A stretch of DNA of 64,000 nt from Emticicia aquatilis (GTDB taxonomy: Bacteria > Bacteroidota > Bacteroidia > Cytophagales > Spirosomataceae). The notes under the pieces were generated by a model. The model had not been told where the DNA came from, did no database searches, and saw only the letters and a program-made list of their open reading frames with translations. The stretch lies in NCBI RefSeq assembly GCF_014644295.1, contig NZ_BMKK01000001.1:124001-188000 (forward strand). The letters run 5' to 3'. The translations under genes and the position numbers were made by a program. Of the stretch, positions 1 through 8,800 are shown piece by piece (the stretch's first letter is position 1; each line of letters starts with the position of its first letter).

Positions 1-156
1 ACAGGACTAATTCCAGACGAATGGCTTTTGGCCGATACTTATGACGAAACCGCCGAAGACCGCCGTGCAGTTTATACCCAATTTTTAGTAAAACGTTTAG
101 AAATCTCCGATTTATTAGTAAAAGAAGCCCAAAATGCAAGAGAAAGTCTTATATGA
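1..156 (+). CDS. 3' end of a probable HipA-like (HipA_2) kinase gene, truncated by the window edge
   Basis: An open frame runs from base 1 to a TGA at 154-156, giving about 51 C-terminal residues. The fragment is acidic and helical and ends in ...KEAQNARESLI. No catalytic motif is visible in this part. The assignment rests on context: the next gene is a DUF3037 gene that overlaps it by 23 bp (ATG at 134), and in many bacteria DUF3037 genes directly follow a HipA_2-type kinase gene. The tight overlap implies translational coupling. The function is inferred from the neighbour and not from this fragment alone. Confidence 0.5.
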   Translation, partial: TGLIPDEWLLADTYDETAEDRRAVYTQFLVKRLEISDLLVKEAQNARESLI

Positions 157-517
157 ATACGCTGTCATTCGGGTAGTTCCAAGAGTTGAACGAGAGGAAT
201 TTCTGAATGTTGGTATTATTTTATACTGTGCCAAGCAGCATTTTTTGCAGTCAATTTTTAAGATTGAAGAAGAACGTTTACGTGCTTTTTCGGCTAATAT
301 TGATTGCGAAGAACTACATAATTACCTCGAAACTTGGCAAAAAATCTGTAAAGGAGGAAAGAATGGCGGCCCGATTGGAAGTTTGGCAATTTCGGCACGT
401 TTCAGATGGCTTACAGCTACCCGCAGCACAATTATTCAAACCTCGAAAGTTCATCCTGGCTACTGCACTGATGCCCAAGAAATGCTAACAACCTTATTCT
501 CGGAGTTGGTTTTATGA
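134..517 (+). CDS. DUF3037 domain-containing protein
   Basis: This 127-aa protein has the N-terminal DUF3037 pattern: YEYAVIRVVPRVEREEFLNV followed by GIILYC. The family has no established biochemical function. The start lies inside the upstream frame (23-bp overlap), so the two genes are probably one transcript. DUF3037 proteins commonly sit beside HipA_2 kinases, so a regulatory or partner role to that kinase is plausible but unproven. There is no signal peptide or membrane segment, so it should be cytoplasmic. The length is normal for the family. Confidence 0.8.
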   Translation: MQEKVLYEYAVIRVVPRVEREEFLNVGIILYCAKQHFLQSIFKIEEERLRAFSANIDCEELHNYLETWQKICKGGKNGGPIGSLAISARFRWLTATRSTIIQTSKVHPGYCTDAQEMLTTLFSELVL

Positions 518-621
518 CTTTTTAAATAAGTCAATCAAAACCGATAAATAAAAATGGTTGGTATCTTCGCTAAATCTCAAAAGTTTTGTGGAACTTCGAT
601 TAAACTTAAAACACTTTTGTT

Positions 622-2277
622 ATGAGATTTCGAGAAACACAAAATGGACTAACCGTTACGGCAATTTGCGGTACAACGTGTGTGCTATTATCATTCGATA
701 TGAAAGTAGCCAAAACCGAAGGTTTACTTGGCTTCGCAATCGAACGAGAAGACAAAACCGAGGGCGATAAGTATTTTCTAAAAGGTTTCAAATACTTTGA
801 AGAAACAGCAGTTATTGTTGGCGAAGGACAGCTTTTCACTTCATTCGAGCATCCGATTCAATCTTTTATGTGGGAAGATTTTACGGTAAAAAAAGAACAC
901 GAATATATTTATAATATTATCCCTGTCTTTGGAAAACCCAAATTTCTCGAATATGGCAAAAGTTGTGCTATTAAAGTAACTACCCCAAGCTATGAACTGG
1001 CCGAACACGCAGTTTACTTTAATCGTGGGGTAGCAGGAAGCAATGCCTATGCCATAAAATTCGGAAATAAAAAACCGAGTGAAATGCCCGCAGATGAACA
1101 AAAAAAGGCACTCGAATGGCTTTCGAGGGGACTTTTTGAAGCACTCATTGGCTTCATTGAGTCGGCTAAAGATAATACATTTAAACTAAGGGCGGCTCTA
1201 TATGAATTTGAATACCAGCCAGTTTTAGAAGCTTTCAAAAAAGCCAAAGAAAGAGGAGTTGATGTACATATTGTTTATGATTCGAGGGGACAAAAAGAAA
1301 AAAATACAAAAGCTATTCACGAAGCTGCTCTACCAGCCGAAATGTTAACTCCACGAACCAAAGACCCAGATTTTATTTCTCACAATAAATTTATAGTTCT
1401 TTACAAAAATAACCTGCCCATCAAAGTTTGGACAGGCTCAACTAATATTACCGAAAAAGGGATTTTTGGACAATGTAACACTGGTCATTTAGTAAGTAAT
1501 CCAAAAATAGCTGCTCAATATGCCGATTATTGGGAATGCCTAAATACCGACCCAGAGCAAGATATTATTCAACAAAAGACAGAGGCGATTCAGAAAGATT
1601 TAAAATTAGAAGAAATACCCTCAGGAACATCTGTTTTCTTTAGCCCAAGAAGCAAGAAAGATATTCTTAAAACCTATGCGTCGTTGATTGATGGTTCTAA
1701 AGCATTGGTATGCGGAATGTTTCCGTTCTCGTTTAATAAGGCCATTAAAAATGTGGTCGTGAAGCCAACCGAACACCTCAAATATATCTTAATTGATAAA
1801 CAAGATAAAAACACAACCCTTCCTAATACCGACTTTGATAATATGATTGTTTATGGTGGATATTTTAAAGAGCCACTTTTCAATTGGGTCAAAGAAACAA
1901 GTGCAGGAAGTTTGTTTAAGAGTGGCACAAATTTTATTCATAACAAAATTTTGCTAATCGACCCTATGAGTGAAAACCCAGTAGTAATTATTGGTTCGGC
2001 AAATTTTAGTGATAATAGCATTGCTAATAATGACGAAAATACACTCGTTATTAAAGGGAATAAAGACTTGGCAGATATGTATTTGACCGAATTCATTAGG
2101 GTTTTCAACCACTATTATGTGCGTCAAACGGCAAAAAAGATGGCCAGCGATAATACTCATGACCAACGAAATCCATTACATTTACAAACAAACTCAAAAG
2201 ATTGGGTTCCGTCGTTCTATAAAAAAACAACATTAAGAGGAAAAAGAAAGCAGTTATTTGACGAAATGGCTATTTAG
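622..2277 (+). CDS. Phospholipase D-like domain protein
   Basis: This 551-aa protein has two degenerate HKD-type halves. The first has HNK at residues 254-256 followed by TGSTN near 272. The second has HNK at 440-442, an Asp near 447 and GSAN near 456. Two such motifs per chain form one active site in the PLD superfamily, which includes phospholipases, nucleases and helicase-associated nucleases. The first motif lacks an obvious Asp in the usual place. There is no signal peptide, so it is likely cytoplasmic. The N-terminal ~170 residues match no domain I recognise. Substrate cannot be told from sequence. The gene stands alone between the DUF3037 and DUF3820 genes. Confidence 0.8.
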   Translation: MRFRETQNGLTVTAICGTTCVLLSFDMKVAKTEGLLGFAIEREDKTEGDKYFLKGFKYFEETAVIVGEGQLFTSFEHPIQSFMWEDFTVKKEHEYIYNIIPVFGKPKFLEYGKSCAIKVTTPSYELAEHAVYFNRGVAGSNAYAIKFGNKKPSEMPADEQKKALEWLSRGLFEALIGFIESAKDNTFKLRAALYEFEYQPVLEAFKKAKERGVDVHIVYDSRGQKEKNTKAIHEAALPAEMLTPRTKDPDFISHNKFIVLYKNNLPIKVWTGSTNITEKGIFGQCNTGHLVSNPKIAAQYADYWECLNTDPEQDIIQQKTEAIQKDLKLEEIPSGTSVFFSPRSKKDILKTYASLIDGSKALVCGMFPFSFNKAIKNVVVKPTEHLKYILIDKQDKNTTLPNTDFDNMIVYGGYFKEPLFNWVKETSAGSLFKSGTNFIHNKILLIDPMSENPVVIIGSANFSDNSIANNDENTLVIKGNKDLADMYLTEFIRVFNHYYVRQTAKKMASDNTHDQRNPLHLQTNSKDWVPSFYKKTTLRGKRKQLFDEMAI

Positions 2278-2310
2278 TAAGCCTCGTCCGATTCAATAAA
2301 ATATTCAAAA

Positions 2311-2523
2311 ATGAATTCTCAGATATTACAAGATTTAGTAAAAATGCAAATGCCTTATGGCAAATATAAAGGCCAATTAATATGCGATTTGCCCGAATAT
2401 TATTTAATTTGGTATCAAAACAAAGGTTTTCCCGAAGGCAAACTCGGAATGTTGCTTGCCACAATGTACGAAATTAAAGTCAATGGCTTGGAATATTTGT
2501 TAAAACCATTGAAGCAACACTAA
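2311..2523 (+). CDS. DUF3820 family protein
   Basis: This 70-aa protein has the compact DUF3820 signature: MPYGKYKGQLICDLPEYYL near residues 12-30, then W-Y-NKGFPEGKLG. Relatives have been called putative quorum-sensing-regulated virulence factors, but function in this phylum is unknown. It starts 33 bp after the PLD-like gene on the same strand and may share its transcript. A strong hairpin follows the stop codon. It is small, soluble and basic. Confidence 0.8.
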   Translation: MNSQILQDLVKMQMPYGKYKGQLICDLPEYYLIWYQNKGFPEGKLGMLLATMYEIKVNGLEYLLKPLKQH

Positions 2524-2531
2524 ACTTCAAA

Positions 2532-2560
2532 TGAAGTCTTCGCTTAAAGCGAAGACTTCA
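2532..2560. terminator. Perfect 14-bp stem hairpin after the DUF3820 gene
   Basis: Arms 2532-2545 and 2547-2560 are perfect inverted repeats around a single base (effective loop 3-5 nt). It lies 8 bp after the stop. There is no long T run, so termination is inferred from position. A close variant of the same palindrome recurs at 3347-3379. Confidence 0.6.
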
Positions 2561-2625
2561 TTCAAACATTCAAACTATCTTCTACATTTTGCTGTTATTC
2601 TTGATATATAAACTATCAGAATAAC

Positions 2626-3333
2626 ATGTCAGAAATAAAAACAGCTCTCATTACGGGAGGTTCAAAAGGAATTGGCTACGGTGTAGCGGAAGTATTGATA
2701 AAAGAAGGAATAAAAGTTGCTATCACGAGTCGCTCAAAAGCAGCTGCCGATGAAGCAGCCGCTGAACTAAACAAAATCAAAGAAGGATACGCCCTCGGAA
2801 TCGAATCGGATGTTAGAAATTTTGATTCTCAACAAAGTGCAGTTGATGCAGTAATCAATACTTGGGGAAGACTCGATTATTTCATTGCGAATGCGGGCGT
2901 CGGACACTTCGCACCTATTCAAACACTTTCTTCGGAACAATGGCACGAGATGATTGACATTAACCTTACAGGTGTTTTTTACAGCATCAAAGCATCTTTA
3001 GAAGCACTAAAAGCCACAAAAGGGTACTTTATTAGTATCGCAAGTTTGGCTGGTACAAACTTTTTTGCAAGTGCCAGTGGTTATAATGCCAGTAAATTTG
3101 GTTTGGTTGGTTTTACACAGGCCATTATGCTTGATTTGAGAAACGAAGGAATCAAAGTTTCTACGATTATGCCAGGTTCGGTGGCTACGCATTTCAATAA
3201 TCACGAACCAAGTGAAAAGGATGCGTGGAAGATTCAGCCAGAAGATATTGGGCAAATTGTTTCGGATTTAATCAAAATGCCCGCTCGTACGCTACCGAGT
3301 AAAGTTGAGGTTCGTCCGACAATGCCGAAGTAA
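2626..3333 (+). CDS. SDR family NAD(P)-dependent oxidoreductase
   Basis: This 235-aa protein is a classical short-chain dehydrogenase. It has the nucleotide-binding TGGSKGIGYG near residue 10, NAG near 90, an active-site region with Ser before SGYNASK, and Tyr153/Lys157. An SR pair after the second strand (TSRSK) hints at NADP(H) preference. The ketone or alcohol substrate cannot be predicted. It has its own upstream region and a downstream hairpin shared with the convergent amidohydrolase gene, so it is probably monocistronic. Confidence 0.93.
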   Translation: MSEIKTALITGGSKGIGYGVAEVLIKEGIKVAITSRSKAAADEAAAELNKIKEGYALGIESDVRNFDSQQSAVDAVINTWGRLDYFIANAGVGHFAPIQTLSSEQWHEMIDINLTGVFYSIKASLEALKATKGYFISIASLAGTNFFASASGYNASKFGLVGFTQAIMLDLRNEGIKVSTIMPGSVATHFNNHEPSEKDAWKIQPEDIGQIVSDLIKMPARTLPSKVEVRPTMPK

Positions 3334-3346
3334 ATTTTAGATAAAA

Positions 3347-3379
3347 AAGGAAGTCTTCGCTTGAAGCGGAGACCTCCTT
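3347..3379. terminator. Bidirectional hairpin between convergent SDR and amidohydrolase genes
   Basis: Arms 3347-3362 and 3364-3379 pair over 16 bp with two G-U wobbles. It sits between two convergent stops (3333 and 3385), with an A run on the left side that would give a U tract to the minus-strand transcript. The core sequence is shared with the palindrome at 2532-2560. Confidence 0.7.
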
Positions 3380-3384
3380 AAAAC

Positions 3385-4665
3385 TTATTTCTGCTTATAA
3401 ATTTTACCTTCTTTCATTACAAGCACAACATTCATCATAGCTTTTGCATCTTGTAATGGGTCGCCATCAACGGCTACAATATCAGCCAATTTGCCTTTTT
3501 CGATTGAACCGAGGTCGTCTTTCATTCCTAAGATTCCAGCATTTACAATCGTTGCCGATTTGATTGCCTCCATCATTGGCATTCCTCCTTCAACCATATA
3601 CTGAAACTCTTTTGCGTTATATCCGTGAGGGAAAACACCCGCATCTGTTCCGAAAGCCACTTTTACACCTGCTTTGTAAGCTTTTGCAAACGTAGCAGCA
3701 ATTTGTTTAGATGTTTCTATGGCTTTTGGGACAACCAATGGGTGATAATAACCCGGTACTTTCACTGAATCACCAACGGTTTTTCCTGCAATAATTGTCG
3801 GTACGTAGTAAGTTCCATGTTTTTTGAATAACTCAATGGCTTCATCATCCATGAATGTTCCGTGCTCGATTGTGGTTACGCCTGCACGAATCGCACGTTT
3901 CATACCTTCCGCACCATGGGCGTGAGCAGCTACCGTGAAACCATAATCTTTGGCAGTCGAAACAATAGCTTCGATTTCGTTTTCAGTAAATTGCGGGCCT
4001 TTTCCATTTTTAGCAACGCTCAATACACCGCCAGTTGCCGTAATCTTGATGGCATCTGCCCCATCTTTATAACGCTGACGCACGGCTTGACGGCCTTCTT
4101 CTGGCGAATTTACTACACCATCAGTTACATCATCAGGCACAGTATATTTAGAGTTAATTCCATTGGTTGGGTCGCCGTGTCCACCAGTTGTTGCGATTGT
4201 TTTTCCTGATGTAAAAATTCTTGGTCCAACCACCAAACCTTTATTAATGGCATTACGGATAGAAATATTTACGCCCGTACCACCTAAATCTCGTACCGTC
4301 GTGAAACCCGCCATGAGAGTGGTATTAGCGTGTTTTTGTGCCTCGTAAGCCACATCGGCCATGTTATAGCTCATGCGTTTGAGGTACTGGTCTTTGCTGG
4401 TTTCGCTTTCAATATGCACGTGCATATCAATCCAACCTGGCGTAACGGTTTTGGTTTTCATATCTACCACTTTATCGCTTGCTTGAGCAGCAGTATAACC
4501 GCTTTGTACGTCAGTGATACGATTTTTCTCGACAATAATTGTCATCTGAGACTTTGGCGAATTGCTCACTCCATCAATCAAAGTACCACAATGAATGAGT
4601 GTACGTTGGGCAAAAGATGAAACTGATAATCCAAGAGAAAGGGCTAAAAGGTAAGTTTTTTTCAT
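3385..4665 (-). CDS. Secreted metal-dependent amidohydrolase (imidazolonepropionase/prolidase-like)
   Basis: This 426-aa protein begins with a Sec signal peptide (MKKTYLLALSLGLSVSSFAQ), so it is exported. Metal-binding motifs of the amidohydrolase superfamily are visible in order: HVHIE near residue 82, AHAHG near 248, IEHGT near 268 and GTDAG near 343. The C-terminal part returns to the N-terminal beta-sandwich with a LADIVAVDGDPL segment. Family members hydrolyse cyclic amides, imidazolones or Xaa-Pro dipeptides. The actual substrate is unknown. It is monocistronic between two hairpins. Confidence 0.9.
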   Translation of the reverse strand: MKKTYLLALSLGLSVSSFAQRTLIHCGTLIDGVSNSPKSQMTIIVEKNRITDVQSGYTAAQASDKVVDMKTKTVTPGWIDMHVHIESETSKDQYLKRMSYNMADVAYEAQKHANTTLMAGFTTVRDLGGTGVNISIRNAINKGLVVGPRIFTSGKTIATTGGHGDPTNGINSKYTVPDDVTDGVVNSPEEGRQAVRQRYKDGADAIKITATGGVLSVAKNGKGPQFTENEIEAIVSTAKDYGFTVAAHAHGAEGMKRAIRAGVTTIEHGTFMDDEAIELFKKHGTYYVPTIIAGKTVGDSVKVPGYYHPLVVPKAIETSKQIAATFAKAYKAGVKVAFGTDAGVFPHGYNAKEFQYMVEGGMPMMEAIKSATIVNAGILGMKDDLGSIEKGKLADIVAVDGDPLQDAKAMMNVVLVMKEGKIYKQK

Positions 4666-4789
4666 TTAGATGTTTTTTTAGTTTAGGAAGATGTTATAAC
4701 TATAAATCTATGCCTAAAAATAGTTGTTTTTTGAAAACTTTACTACGATAAATAGCTAAAAAGCTATTTTATAAAGACATTCAATAAAA

Positions 4790-4816
4790 AAGGCCTTCCG
4801 TATGCGGGAAGACCTT
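4790..4816 (-). terminator. Hairpin between the DUF4920 and amidohydrolase genes
   Basis: An imperfect inverted repeat (AAGGCCTTCCG / CGGGAAGACCTT) has an A run on its left, which is a U tract for minus-strand transcripts. It lies downstream of the DUF4920 stop at 4867 and is the likely terminator for that gene. Confidence 0.6.
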
Positions 4817-4866
4817 GATTTAAATCTAAAAGTTTTTTACAAACCTTGCAGATTTTAGAAAGACTA

Positions 4867-5322
4867 TCAGTTTTTCGGCACTAAAACTCCATTTGCTTCA
4901 AACGCCAGTTCGGTTTTAGGCTCAGTGATTTTTGCAATTTCGTCTTTGCTTTTACCAGCATCTTCAGCGTAGTGACGAAGTTCGTCCACCGAAGTAGTTT
5001 TGGTTTTAGCATTTCCTTCAAAAACGATAGTTTTTCCTGCAATATCTTTCGGTACGAAGAAACCATAATCTTTGAAAGTTACACGCATGGTTTGGCCATC
5101 ATCCATTTTTACTTTCATCCAACAGCCTTTTACTTGACAAACCGATTCTACTACGCCAGTTACTTTGGCTTCTACCGTGCCTTTTTCAACTGCTTTTTTA
5201 GCTAAATCAGCCGTGGTAATTGCACCGCTTGGCTTGATTTTTTCGCCAAAACTATCATATTTTTGACCGAATGAAATGTTTGCTGCGAAAATAATTACGA
5301 AAAGTGTGATGAGTTTTTTCAT
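4867..5322 (-). CDS. DUF4920 domain secreted protein
   Basis: This 151-aa protein has a signal peptide (MKKLITLFVIIFAANISFGQ). It carries the DUF4920 domain over nearly all of the mature chain, with a conserved VCQVKGCWMKV segment near residue 65 and DYGFFVPKDIAGK near 86. The two close cysteines may form a disulphide or bind metal. The family is common in Bacteroidota and has no assigned function. The fold resembles small OB-type periplasmic domains (inference). It is probably monocistronic. Confidence 0.85.
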   Translation of the reverse strand: MKKLITLFVIIFAANISFGQKYDSFGEKIKPSGAITTADLAKKAVEKGTVEAKVTGVVESVCQVKGCWMKVKMDDGQTMRVTFKDYGFFVPKDIAGKTIVFEGNAKTKTTSVDELRHYAEDAGKSKDEIAKITEPKTELAFEANGVLVPKN

Positions 5323-5340
5323 TGTTAAAAATTTAATTTT

Positions 5341-5810
5341 GAATGATTGACTGAGCGAATGAGTGAATATTTAATTTATATTTTTCCTTGCTTTAGAAAG
5401 TACTTTAATAATTTCCTCTGCCTCATTCATTAAGTCTGCTAATTTATTTAATGGTAAAATATTTGACTCACCTAAAATTTCTAACCAAAAAAGAGATTCG
5501 TCAGCCTCTTCAATTGTGATGTTTAATTTCGAATAGAATTCGGCTTGGCTTCTTGCTCGACAAACGGCTCTATAATTTGCTCCAACCGAACTTGCCGACC
5601 TCAGTAATTGTTTTCCTATGATTCGAGCCTCATCTGTTTTTGGTAAAGATTGAAATAGCTTTATGTTTCTCAGGGTGAAATCTTTTGTTCTTTTCTTAAA
5701 TTCTTCAACAAAAATAGTCTTTTCGATAATCTTTTCCACAGCAATTAAGTTTTTTTCATAGAACTAATTAAAATACTACATTCTCTCATTCAATCATTCA
5801 CTCAATCAAA
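5341..5810. repeat. Imperfect inverted GAATGA-type repeats flanking the four-helix-bundle gene
   Basis: A GAATGATTGACTGAGCGAAT-type element starts at 5341, and its inverted counterpart lies around 5783-5808. Over about 21 bp the two copies agree at 18 positions. They bracket the four-helix-bundle gene closely on both sides. Related single or paired copies occur near 10830, 23045 and 63925-64000. Confidence 0.6.
5371..5739 (-). CDS. Four helix bundle protein (23S rRNA-intervening-sequence protein type)
   Basis: This 122-aa, all-helical protein has the family pattern KRTKDFTLRNIKLFQSLPKT, then LLRSASSVGANYRAVCRARS, then AEFYSKLNITIEEADESLFW. The family was first seen encoded in rRNA intervening sequences and is widespread as single genes in Bacteroidota. 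Function is not established. The gene stands alone and is bracketed by inverted copies of a GAATGA-type repeat, suggesting it may have been inserted as a small cassette (inference). Confidence 0.88.
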   Translation of the reverse strand: MEKIIEKTIFVEEFKKRTKDFTLRNIKLFQSLPKTDEARIIGKQLLRSASSVGANYRAVCRARSQAEFYSKLNITIEEADESLFWLEILGESNILPLNKLADLMNEAEEIIKVLSKARKNIN

Positions 5811-5811
5811 A

Positions 5812-8800
5812 CTAATCGACCACCGTCACCCAACCTTTACAGTCGGTTCCAGTATCGGTGCTTAATACATAATAATAAGTACCTGCTGAGACGCCGCTTC
5901 CCCAATCATTCTGATAATTTTTTGAGTTAAAGATAAGTTTTCCGTAGCGATTATAAATCTCTAAAGTTGCATTCTTAAAACCCGTCACAAAGTTATCATT
6001 TTTTCCGTCATTATTGGGTGTAATCACATTCGGAACTTTCCCATCGCCTTCTGGCACGTCGATACTTTTTGTAATAACCATTTCACAACCTATTTTATTG
6101 TAGGCTTTCAAAGTAACCGTGTATGCTCCGCCTTTCTGAAAACGATAATTTTCAGGAACGGCTGCTTTCAATGAATCCTGATTTCCCAAATCCCAAACGT
6201 ATGAGTTAGCATTGGTGGTTTTATTCGTAAAAGTCAACTGATACGGTTTATCGCAAAACTGTGTGATACTATAATCAAAATCGGGTTTAAACGAATTATC
6301 AATCACAACCGTAGTGGTGCGTGTAGGTTTACACCCATCGGGGTATTCCCCCCTCACTGTATAGGTACTGGTTTGGGTAGGTTTTACTACTATTTGTTTG
6401 GCAACGGTATCTTTTAGTCCTACGCCCGACCACGTAAATTTGGTGGCACTTCCTACTGCGGTGAGTGTGACGCTTTGTCCCGCACAAATTTCCTTTCCTC
6501 CACTCGCCTGAAAATCAACTTTATTGTCTTCAACTTTTATAGTTACATCTTTCGATACCGAGCAGCCATCTTTTTCTATCACAACTGTGTATTTGGTAGT
6601 AGCTTTCGGCTTGGCAATCGGATTGAAAATTGTGGTGCTGCTCAAATCTGTTGCTGGCGTCCAAGTATATTTATCGCCACCTTCGGCCAAAAGCTGCACG
6701 GGCGAGTCAGGACAAACCAATGTATCTCGGCCAGCTTTAGCGATAAAACCTTTTACTAAAATCTTCTTGACTGTGGAATCAGTTGTTCGACAAGTTATTT
6801 TATTAAATATTCGGAGTTTTACGGTGTATTCACCGGGAGTGGTGAAGTTAAAAACTACATCTTTCAAACGAGAAACTACATTGCCATTAAATTCCCATTC
6901 GTAAGTTTTTGCACCTACACTCAAATTATTAAAGTTCACTCTGGCAGGGGCACATACTTCGGTAATTACTCGATTTGATTCATTTTTTATCTCAAAATCA
7001 GCTTTTAGAGCATCAATGCTAAATTTAAAAGCTGCCATATTGCAATTGGTACTTTGGTGACGTGGCTGATAGGCATTTTTTACAGGAAAAGTGGCCACAG
7101 CTTGCCCCTGACGAGGCAAACACGAACACGCAGTATGATAAATGATGCCATTTTTATCGAATCGACAAGTGCCACCATCAAGGTGGTCGCCTACTTCACC
7201 TTCGGGTGTAGGGGGAGCAGATGCTCCAAAAAAAGTAGCATAAAGCAATGATTTTGCTCCTTTTTCAAGAATCATAAAATAGTAGTTGCTACCAGTAGTT
7301 GTAGCCTGAAACGCATCAGAAGTGACAGGTAAACCAGTTGTGGTACTATTGCGATTGAGGTTACGCCCGACTGAGGCATTTACTCTTCCCCCCCAACCAG
7401 ATAAATAGATATTTCCACAATCATTGACCAAAAACGCCGTAGGCACAATGTCGATTTTGCCAACTCCTCTACCTGTACCAACGATGGTAGAAAAGACACT
7501 TTTGCTCAGGTTTTTATCAAAACAATGAATAAACTGACCACTTTTTGCATTGCGGTAAACATCGCTCGAAACTGGATAATCGCCTTGTGTTAAGCCAAAA
7601 ACATACACATTTTCGTCTTTATCAATATCAAGAAGGAAATTTACGTCAGCTTCGGTTGTGCCTACGTAGGTAAGTTGCTCTATTACTCCGTCAGCACTAA
7701 ACTTTGCAATGTAGCCATCGCCACTTCCACCGTAAGTTTTACTATAAGCCCCATCTTTTACGGCCATGTTTGCACTAAAAGTTTGGCCACAAACGTAGAT
7801 TTTACCTTCTTGGCTTACCTTTATACCGTATGCTGCATCGAAGTTATTTCCACCTAAATAAGTACTCCAAAGTAGTTGCGAACAAGTCCTGTTGAGTTTA
7901 CAAACTACTCCATCAAAACCTGCCCCTTTTACGCCTTGCGATTGTTTTACGAGCGGAAAGTCAGTTGAAGCAGTAATTGAAGCAAAATAAATATTATCAT
8001 CTTTATCAACTACCACTTCTCCTCTAAATTCATCTCCATAGTTTTTGATATTTAAAGCACGAGTATCATTGAAACCATCGTTGGCTTTTCCGCCGATGTA
8101 TGAGCTTCCGACCAGACTTTTACCATCAACACTCAAAACGGTCACGAAAATATCAGTTCCACGCTCAAAGCCAATTCCTGTAAAATTGGGGTCTTGGTCG
8201 GCTGCCGAAAACGATGAATAAATGCCGATAAGGCTTCCACCTGCAAAGCTTTTTTGATAAGATGAACTATTGGTTGGGAAATTATTGGACGAAGTAGTGC
8301 CGAAAATCACCAACTCTCCTTTTGAATTGGCTACTAAACTATGCGGTACATCAGAGGCATTACCCCCTAAATAAGTTGAGTAAAGCAAAGTTGAGCCATC
8401 GGCACTAAATTTCATAATGACAATATCCGTAATGCCATAACCCGCCACACTTTCGGCACTTGAGGCGGTTGTAGAGCTGCCTTTGACCTGAAATGCACCA
8501 TTGGTTACGGGAAAGTCCAGCCCGAAGACAGTTCCTCCCGCAAATAAATTGCCGTCGGCATCATAGGTTGCAGTTTGGGCCCAGTTATCTGACTTCGAAC
8601 CAGAATACGTAGAAAAAACTAACTCAGGGTCGATAATAAGTGGCTGAGAGGCATCATAGTTTTCGGGGAACTCAAAACGTACTTCATTATTATTGACTCG
8701 AAAATTCGATTTTACATCAACGGTTTTGCCATTTCGGGTCTGAAACGAATATGGTTCAAACTCTTTCACGACATTGACCGAAGTTTTGTATCGAAGTTGT

